From positions 1 through 12,843 of the forward strand of contig JANRKG010000463.1 in assembly GCA_033763635.1 (NCBI GenBank): a DNA stretch of 12,843 nucleotides. Reading direction: 5' to 3'. Origin of the DNA: JANRKG01 sp033763635. GTDB taxonomy: Bacteria > Cyanobacteriota > Cyanobacteriia > GCF-001939115. How positions within the stretch are numbered: position 1 is the stretch's first letter; each line of letters starts with the position of its first letter. A program made the translations under genes and the position numbers. The notes beneath the pieces are model-generated. The model saw only the letters and a list, made by a program, of their open reading frames with translations, had not been told where the DNA came from and searched no databases. This document shows, in pieces, positions 5,358-10,497 of the stretch.

Positions 5358-8174
5358 TCAAGCCTTTTCTGAAAGCAGTTCAAGAATTGCTTGTACTAAC
5401 ACCGTCGGTTCGATCGGTTTTGTCAAATGCCGTTGATATCCAACCTTTAAGGCCATTTCCCGATCGCTCTCATAAGCGTAGGCCGTCAGGGCAATTGCGG
5501 GCAAAGGCTGGAACTGGGGCCGGGATCGCACTTGGCGTATGAACTGATAGCCGTCCATATCGGGCATTTGAATATCACTGATCAGGATATCAATCGAGGA
5601 GTGAGCCAACAGACTCAAAGCCACCTGGGCAGAGTCAGCCGTCAAAACCGTTGCCCCCTCTGCCATAAGACAAACCTGCATAAATTCCAGGGTGTCGGGT
5701 TCATCATCCACTGTGAGGATTCGAATGCCCTGTAAGGTCGAAAGTTGAACAAATTGGAGCGCACTAACCGTTTCTTTTTCCGTTTCCACCATCAGGGGAA
5801 AGCGAACGGTAAAAGCCGCGCCCTGCCCTTCTCCGGGGCTGCTGGCAACGATCGTCCCTCCGTGGGCCTGAACCAGTTGTTGAGAGATTGCCAATCCCAA
5901 TCCTAACCCCCCAAACTGGCGCGTTGTCGAGCTATCCTGCTGACGAAACATCTCAAACAGGTAGGGCAAAAATTCCGGGTTAATGCCCCTTCCCGTATCA
6001 CTCACCTGAATCTGGGCATAGCGATCGACCTGTTCCAGGCTTACTATCACCCGTCCCCCTTCGGGTGTGAACTTAATGGCATTTGAAAGTAAGTTCCACA
6101 TCATCTGTTGCAATCGGCCCGCATCCCCCTTAATTTTTCTCAGGCTGGGATTGAGATTGATTTCAATCTCAATGCCTTTCACACTCGCAGCATGGTTGAC
6201 CGTTTCCAAGGCAGCCAGGATCGGATCAATCAGAGAAACGGGAGTCAGGTTAAGCGTTAACTTTCCTCGGATAATGCGGGAGATATCAAGCAAATCATCA
6301 ATGAGTTGTACTTGCAAACGGGCGTTGCGGTCGATCGCTGCTAGAGCTTGCTGCATTTTATCTGCATCCAAACGGCGAGTTTGGAGTAACTTCGCCCATC
6401 CCAAAATTGGATTTAGGGGTGTTCGCAACTCATGGGAAAGCACTGCCAGGAATTCATCTTTCACGCGATTGGCCTGAAGGAGTTGTTCAGTCTGCTGCCG
6501 GAGTTGGGCTTCACTTTGCCGCAGAGATTGTTCGGCTTGTTTGCGCTCCGTGACTTCTTCACAAACAATGCTGATCCCAATCACCTGATCCTGGTCCCGC
6601 AGGGGAAGCCAATGTTCCATCCAGGTTCGTTGAACTCCAGGCTGGGCAGGCGTTTCACTGTTAACTTCCACATCTAGCAGGGGAGTTCCAGCCAGAACTT
6701 GCTGCAACAAATTCTCGACTTCATTCGCCACTTGGGGCAACAGATCCCGGACGGTATACCCAATATGAGCCTCCGCCGCAATCCCATTAATTTCTGCAAG
6801 CCGTTGGTTGACTCGAATAAACCGCAAATCCGTATCTAGCACAGCCAAACCGATCGGAGCCGTTTGATAAATCGCTTCAATTTCTAATAATTGTCGTTGT
6901 AGATCCGCTCGGCTATTCTCAAGGGCGGCTTCGACCTGTTTTCGCCGCGTGATATCAATACCCGATGGAATCAGATATTGGACCTGTCCCCTCTCATCCA
7001 ACAGGGGGACGATCGCAAAGTCGATGATAATAAACTGATCTTCTCCCAACCGGACTTGCACATCGTAGCGCACCGATTCTCCCTGCCCTGCCCGTTGAAT
7101 GGCTGCCTTCAATTGCGCCTGAATTTCAGAAGAATAAGCCCACCAGTAGGTTTCCTCAAATGGTTTTCCTAACACATCTTCCGGTTGTAGGGATGCAGCG
7201 GTTAATGCCGTGTGATTCGCTTCGATCAACACGCCATCCGGGGTCATGACTCCCACAAAGCTAAACAGGCTATCGAGGACTCTCCGAACCAGTTGTTCGT
7301 TGCGGAGAATGGCTTGTTCAGCCTCCTTCAGGGCATGGATATCCGTAATGGTCCCAATCCATCCTGTCAGTTGCCCCTGTTCATCTCGACGGGGAATTCC
7401 TCGACAAATAAACCAGTGGTAGACCCCATCCCACCGACGCACCTGATACTCAACCTCAAATGTTTCTCCCGCACCGATCGCCTGTGCCCATTTTTCTAAC
7501 GTGCGGGCGCGATCGTCTGGATGCACAGCATCGGTCCCCGCTAACCCTAGAGACTCCACTTCCGTTAACCCACTGTATTCATACCAGCGCTGATTAAAGT
7601 AAGTAATCGCCCCGGACGCATCCGCAGTCCACACAATCTGGGGCATGGCCTCTGCCAGGTCTTGGTAGCGTCGCTGACTTTCCCGCAGAGCCAACTCTGC
7701 GCGTCTCCGTTCTGTAATGTTCTGGGCAATTCCCAAAACCTGGTGAAGTTGCCCCTCCGGGGTGCGACGAAACACCCGATCCTGGCTGGAAAACCAGAGC
7801 CACTCTCCATTCGCACGACGCATCCGGTACACAAATTCAAGGGACTCATGCGATGGAATGCGATCGAGTTGCTCCAAATGGTAAGGTAACCTTGCTCGAT
7901 CCTCCGGATGCATAACCTTAGCCGTAAACTCCGAACCCATCGCCATCCCCTCTTCCAGGGAATACCCTAACAACGATCGCATCTGAGCACTGACGTATAT
8001 CGGTTGTTGGGCGATCGCATCAAACAGGTAAACCACTCCGGGCAAGTTTTGCAACACCTGTTCGATGAACTGGGGATCTTGGGGGACACGCTCAATGGGG
8101 TTGTTAACTTGGCTGGGCGAATGGTTGAGTGGCTCCGCGATGGGTAAAGGTTCGGGGGAATTGGAGCTTTTCAT
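5358..8174 (-). CDS. Hybrid sensor histidine kinase with four PAS domains and a receiver domain
   Basis: The 938-aa chain has no membrane segment or signal peptide, so it should be cytoplasmic. Domains in order: four PAS domains at about 35-150, 168-278, 293-410 and 428-545, each ending in a linker of the type ITERRRAEL, ITDIHALKEAE, ITRRKQVEA or VTERKQAEQ; HisKA at about 570-640 with phospho-accepting His581 in FLAVLSHELRTPLNPI; HATPase at about 680-800 with NLLSNAIKFTP, DTGRGI and GLGLGLAIS; and a C-terminal receiver at about 818-935 with the acidic pair in TVDDEPDT, phospho-acceptor Asp867 in ISDIQMPDMDG, and the later Lys in HLTKPIEP. All key catalytic residues are present, so it should autophosphorylate and pass phosphate to its own receiver. 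An Hpt or downstream regulator is not in the window. The signal sensed is unknown. The ATG at 8174 has AGGA about 11 bases upstream. Confidence 0.96.
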   Translation of the reverse strand: MKSSNSPEPLPIAEPLNHSPSQVNNPIERVPQDPQFIEQVLQNLPGVVYLFDAIAQQPIYVSAQMRSLLGYSLEEGMAMGSEFTAKVMHPEDRARLPYHLEQLDRIPSHESLEFVYRMRRANGEWLWFSSQDRVFRRTPEGQLHQVLGIAQNITERRRAELALRESQRRYQDLAEAMPQIVWTADASGAITYFNQRWYEYSGLTEVESLGLAGTDAVHPDDRARTLEKWAQAIGAGETFEVEYQVRRWDGVYHWFICRGIPRRDEQGQLTGWIGTITDIHALKEAEQAILRNEQLVRRVLDSLFSFVGVMTPDGVLIEANHTALTAASLQPEDVLGKPFEETYWWAYSSEIQAQLKAAIQRAGQGESVRYDVQVRLGEDQFIIIDFAIVPLLDERGQVQYLIPSGIDITRRKQVEAALENSRADLQRQLLEIEAIYQTAPIGLAVLDTDLRFIRVNQRLAEINGIAAEAHIGYTVRDLLPQVANEVENLLQQVLAGTPLLDVEVNSETPAQPGVQRTWMEHWLPLRDQDQVIGISIVCEEVTERKQAEQSLRQSEAQLRQQTEQLLQANRVKDEFLAVLSHELRTPLNPILGWAKLLQTRRLDADKMQQALAAIDRNARLQVQLIDDLLDISRIIRGKLTLNLTPVSLIDPILAALETVNHAASVKGIEIEINLNPSLRKIKGDAGRLQQMMWNLLSNAIKFTPEGGRVIVSLEQVDRYAQIQVSDTGRGINPEFLPYLFEMFRQQDSSTTRQFGGLGLGLAISQQLVQAHGGTIVASSPGEGQGAAFTVRFPLMVETEKETVSALQFVQLSTLQGIRILTVDDEPDTLEFMQVCLMAEGATVLTADSAQVALSLLAHSSIDILISDIQMPDMDGYQFIRQVRSRPQFQPLPAIALTAYAYESDREMALKVGYQRHLTKPIEPTVLVQAILELLSEKA

Positions 8175-8356
8175 AGAAAAATATGTTCCTGATGCCTATT
8201 TCGTTAACTCGCTGTGCAACCTGTAATCCCATCCCAAAACCCCTACTAGCAATCTTTGCCAGGGCAGAGAAGGGATGCCTGGACAATGGCAGAAGACGTT
8301 GGTTGAAACTTGACTAGAAAAGCAATCCTAAAAAGTAGCATGCCCCTTCAATAAAG

Positions 8357-8374
8357 GTGATTTAAGTGATTTAA
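8357..8374. repeat. 9-bp tandem repeat, two copies
   Basis: GTGATTTAA occurs twice in exact tandem (8357-8365, 8366-8374). It is the first of a series of short tandem duplications in this spacer. Confidence 0.75.
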
Positions 8375-8403
8375 CAGTAACCAATCGCGATGCAATCAAC
8401 GAT

Positions 8404-8416
8404 GGTGAGTATCACC
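8404..8416. repeat. Small palindrome GGTGA-GTA-TCACC inside a larger inverted repeat
   Basis: A perfect 5-bp inverted repeat with a 3-base centre, enclosed by AATCGC (8383-8388) and GCGATT (8420-8425) and followed by a T-rich stretch. It could be an operator or part of an RNA hairpin. Confidence 0.4.
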
Positions 8417-8511
8417 TCAGCGATTCTTATTTTAATTTTGAAACAATTCATTAGGTTAAGGTAGGCAAAATCGGGGAATTTCATCCATCAAATCCCTTTT
8501 TCTTAATCTGT

Positions 8512-8540
8512 TTGTCATCAACCCTTAAGACTAATAAACT
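8512..8540 (+). promoter_or_regulatory. Possible sigma70-type plus-strand promoter
   Basis: TTGTCA (8512-8517), a 17-base spacer and TAAACT (8535-8540) fit the bacterial consensus, predicting a start near 8547 and transcription toward ilvE through the repeat clusters. It is a motif match only; in AT-rich DNA such matches also arise by chance. Confidence 0.35.
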
Positions 8541-8606
8541 TCTGTTAATGCCCCTATGAGAGCAGGGAGGAAACTGTTATTCTAAATTCAGGCATCAGAA
8601 AGAACT

Positions 8607-8637
8607 GGTTTTGAGGCAATGCCTCCTCCCTCAAACC
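8607..8637. repeat. Two overlapping, mutually exclusive hairpins
   Basis: GAGGC-AAT-GCCTC (8613-8625) is a perfect 5-bp hairpin. The same GAGG can instead pair further, as GGTTTTGAGG (8607-8616) with CCTCAAACC (8629-8637), nine pairs with one bulged T. The two folds cannot coexist, as in switch-like leaders. Confidence 0.45.
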
Positions 8638-8671
8638 CCTTACAGTAAAACATCTGTTGTTCACTCTTTTT

Positions 8672-8699
8672 GCTTGTTACTGTTCGCTTGTTACTGTTC
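8672..8699. repeat. 14-bp tandem repeat, two exact copies
   Basis: GCTTGTTACTGTTC is present at 8672-8685 and again at 8686-8699 with no mismatch. Confidence 0.9.
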
Positions 8700-8760
8700 G
8701 TAAATTAGTAGGTGATGTTAATTATTGAGATCAGTTCAATATTTTACTCATCAACTCATT

Positions 8761-8810
8761 TTTGATTCGTTTTGAAGTTCGTTCTGAAATCCGCTCTGAA
8801 ATCCGCTCTA
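8761..8810. repeat. Degenerate 12-bp tandem array, four to five copies
   Basis: Two identical copies of TCTGAAATCCGC (8783-8794, 8795-8806) are preceded by the related TTTGATTCGT (8761) and TTTGAAGTTCGT (8771) and followed by the start of another (TCTAAGG). The graded divergence looks like repeated slippage or an old array. Confidence 0.7.
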
Positions 8811-8851
8811 AGGTAACTTCAATTCCTTCAGCGGTCGTTTGACTGAGCTAA

Positions 8852-8900
8852 CTTTGGTTAATGCTTTAGTTAATGTTTAGTTAATTTGTTTAGTTAATTT
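8852..8900. repeat. 12-bp tandem array, four copies
   Basis: CTTTGGTTAATG, CTTTAGTTAATG, TTTAGTTAATTTG and TTTAGTTAATTT follow each other without gaps, so the core TTTAGTTAAT recurs every 12-13 bp. Confidence 0.8.
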
Positions 8901-8971
8901 AATGTGACGGTCTTCAGTTTGGATGGAGCGTGCGTGGTCCACTAAGACGAAGGGGAATCAAGGCAAGAAAA

Positions 8972-9018
8972 AAGTTCAAAACAAGAATCAGTAGAGTATT
9001 CAAATTCTACTTGAACTT
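8972..9018. repeat. Inverted repeat, outer 8 bp and inner 5 bp
   Basis: AAGTTCAA (8972-8979) pairs with TTGAACTT (9011-9018); inside, GTAGA (8991-8995) pairs with TCTAC (9006-9010). An 11-base bulge on the left side can alternatively pair with TGATT and CTTGTT near 9041-9055. T-rich sequence follows on the plus strand, so it could be an RNA structure or weak terminator. Confidence 0.45.
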
Positions 9019-9168
9019 GGGTTTTACTTTTAGCTTATTCTGATTTTGACTTGTTCCAACCTTTTTATAGTTTGAGTACCACAGCAGAGATCCTAACCAT
9101 GTGTTGTGAATCACTTTTAACTAGTCACGTCTGGTGCATGTCGTTAAGTATGGAGGAATGCATAAAAG

Positions 9169-9201
9169 ATTTGCAAAGTATTTGCAAAGTATTTGCAAAT
9201 T
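9169..9201. repeat. Three 11-bp iterons, each containing the palindrome TTTGCAAA
   Basis: ATTTGCAAAGT at 9169-9179 and 9180-9190 is followed by ATTTGCAAATT at 9191-9201. Each unit centres on the 8-bp perfect palindrome TTTGCAAA, and the 11-bp period puts all three on nearly the same helix face. This is the form expected of a cooperative protein-binding site, about 130 bp before the terminator and 275 bp before ilvE. Confidence 0.85.
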
Positions 9202-9331
9202 AAGTCTGTGAATTCAAAAACGAATTGAAGTGTGAACAAACGATCGATAGAACTGCTAGAACAGCAGAATGAGCATAGCGCTGTAAGTATCTGTCCACCC
9301 TATTGAGTGATTCATTGAAATACAACCCTTG

Positions 9332-9365
9332 ACCCTGGTAGCCTTCTACCGGGGTTTGTATTTTG
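9332..9365 (+). terminator. Strong plus-strand intrinsic terminator upstream of ilvE
   Basis: A 10-bp stem (ACCCTGGTAG with CTACCGGGGT, one T-G pair) closes a CCTT loop and is followed at once by TTGTATTTTG and further T-rich sequence. Flanking AAATACAA and TTGTATTT can extend the stem. Poor T-run on the opposite strand makes it mainly a plus-strand element. There is no recognised gene before it, and ilvE starts about 110 bp after it, so it ends either a non-coding RNA or an attenuated ilvE leader. Confidence 0.72.
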
Positions 9366-9476
9366 TAGTTTGTTTTTGTGTTGTAGGCATTTCCCCTCTG
9401 CCCTCTGCCCTATCCTTTTTTGTTTCAACGCACTGTAGTATGGTGGGAAGAGTTCATCCTTTCTGCTCCCTACCGT

Positions 9477-10394
9477 ATGGACTCCTTCCTTCCGATCGCC
9501 TACTTTCAGAACGAGTTTATTCCCTTTGTCGATGCCAAGCTTTCGATCGCCACCCACGCACTTCATTATGGGACGGCAGCCATCGGTGGCTTGCGGGGTC
9601 TCCCCGACCCCCAAAATCCCGGTCAGGTGTTGCTCTTTCGTCTGGAGCGTCACTGTCAGCGGTTGAGCCAGAGTGCCCGATTTTTACACCATGATATTTC
9701 GGCAGCAACGATTAAAACAGCGATTGTTGAATTTTTGAAGCGGAACAAGCCCGATCGCCCCTTCTACATTCGCCCCCTGATCTACACCTCCGGGTTGGGG
9801 ATTGCTCCCCGGTTACACCAGGTTGAAAAGAGCCTGTTAATCTATGGCATCGCCCTGGATGATTATTTACCTGCTACAGGGGTCAGTTGTCGGATTAGTT
9901 CCTGGCGACGACAAACCGATGATAATTTGCCATTGAGAGGAAAACACTCGGCAGCTTACCTGACCTCAGCCCTGGCAAAAACGGAAGCGGTGGACTCCGG
10001 ATTTGATGAGGCGATCATGCTCAATGCTCAGGGCAAAGTCAGCGAAGCCTCTGGGATGAATATTTTCATGGTCCGAAATGGTACCCTGATTACCCCCGGT
10101 GTGGAGCAGGACATTCTGGAAGGGATCACGCGGGATAGTGTGATCACCCTGGCGCGGGATTTGGGGATTTCCGTCGTGGAACGGCCCGTCGATCGCACCG
10201 AACTCTTAATTGCAGAGGAGGTTTTCCTGACGGGAACCGCTGCCCGCATTTCTCCCGTGAACCGGATTGAGAGTTCTATCCTCCCCACCGATCGCCCGAT
10301 TACAGAGCGGCTCCGGACTCACTTAACGGCCATTACAGAGGGTCGGGATGAGCAATATCGGGGTTGGGTGGATGTCATCTCAGTGAAATCCTGA
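9477..10394 (+). CDS. ilvE: Branched-chain amino acid aminotransferase (PLP fold type IV)
   Basis: The 305-aa protein begins MDSFLPIAYFQNEFIPF and continues with the class-IV aminotransferase blocks ATHALHYGTAAIGGLRG, LFRLERHCQRL, FYIRPLIYTSG, the probable PLP-binding Lys156 in LRGKHSAAYLTSALAKTEA, and VSEASGMNIFMVRNGTLITP. It should move amino groups between branched-chain amino acids (Ile, Leu, Val) and 2-oxoglutarate, the last biosynthetic step. The frame stays open 19 codons upstream to a TTG, but I chose the ATG at 9477 because family proteins start at this point and the added residues are not family-like. No clear ribosome site is visible. The strong terminator and long spacer before it suggest regulated transcription. 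D-amino-acid transaminase or aminodeoxychorismate lyase are less likely relatives given the N-terminal block. Confidence 0.93.
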   Translation: MDSFLPIAYFQNEFIPFVDAKLSIATHALHYGTAAIGGLRGLPDPQNPGQVLLFRLERHCQRLSQSARFLHHDISAATIKTAIVEFLKRNKPDRPFYIRPLIYTSGLGIAPRLHQVEKSLLIYGIALDDYLPATGVSCRISSWRRQTDDNLPLRGKHSAAYLTSALAKTEAVDSGFDEAIMLNAQGKVSEASGMNIFMVRNGTLITPGVEQDILEGITRDSVITLARDLGISVVERPVDRTELLIAEEVFLTGTAARISPVNRIESSILPTDRPITERLRTHLTAITEGRDEQYRGWVDVISVKS

Positions 10395-10435
10395 TCCTCA
10401 AACTTTTTGGGCGATCGGATCAAAATTTTCTTTTC
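10392..10435 (+). terminator. Weak possible terminator after ilvE
   Basis: TGATCC, overlapping the stop codon, can pair with GGATCA at 10417-10422 across a 19-base loop, followed by a T-rich stretch. The large loop makes this a weak candidate. Confidence 0.25.
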
Positions 10436-10462
10436 ATTTGTTTTGATTTTCATTTGTTTTCA
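10431..10462. repeat. 16-bp tandem repeat between ilvE and the CBS-PAS gene
   Basis: TTTTCATTTGTTTTGA (10431-10446) is followed by TTTTCATTTGTTTTCA (10447-10462), one mismatch. It fills much of the 103-bp spacer. Confidence 0.85.
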
Positions 10463-10497
10463 ATTGAGGGAATACTGTAGATAAAGTCCTATCTCCC

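Larger units (their letters stand above)
8175..9476. other. Long AT-rich spacer without a convincing gene
   Basis: About 1.3 kb separates the minus-strand hybrid kinase from plus-strand ilvE. No frame over about 35 codons shows protein character, and base composition is visibly more AT-rich than in the coding blocks. It contains clustered short tandem repeats (near 8357, 8672, 8761, 8852 and 9169), several inverted repeats, a possible plus-strand promoter at 8512-8540 and an intrinsic terminator at 9332-9365. A 5'-leader hairpin for the kinase mRNA may form at 8256-8286 (CCAGG/CCTGG plus flanks). No tRNA or known structured RNA was recognised. The stretch looks regulatory or non-coding-RNA producing. 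Confidence 0.6.

Noticed and set aside
8104..8286. Minus-strand 60-codon frame across the kinase start
   Set aside because: It overlaps the kinase N-terminus in another frame, has no ribosome site and no recognisable feature.
8357..9201. CRISPR array
   Set aside because: Units are 9-14 bp, in direct contact without spacers, and differ from cluster to cluster; no cas gene is present.
9169..9201. Replication or plasmid iterons
   Set aside because: Three 11-bp units alone, with no rep or dnaA gene and no DnaA boxes recognised, and flanked by chromosomal housekeeping genes; an operator is more likely.
8341..9330. Known structural RNAs (tRNA, 6S, SRP, RNase P, tmRNA, Yfr1)
   Set aside because: I saw no tRNA arm set and no hallmark sequence of these RNAs. 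A covariance search would be needed to exclude them fully.
9420..9476. Upstream TTG extension of ilvE by 19 codons
   Set aside because: The extra residues do not look like the family; the ATG at 9477 gives the usual N-terminus and length.
9312..9653. Minus-strand 113-codon frame across the terminator and ilvE start
   Set aside because: It is opposite ilvE and passes through the terminator hairpin; a shadow frame.
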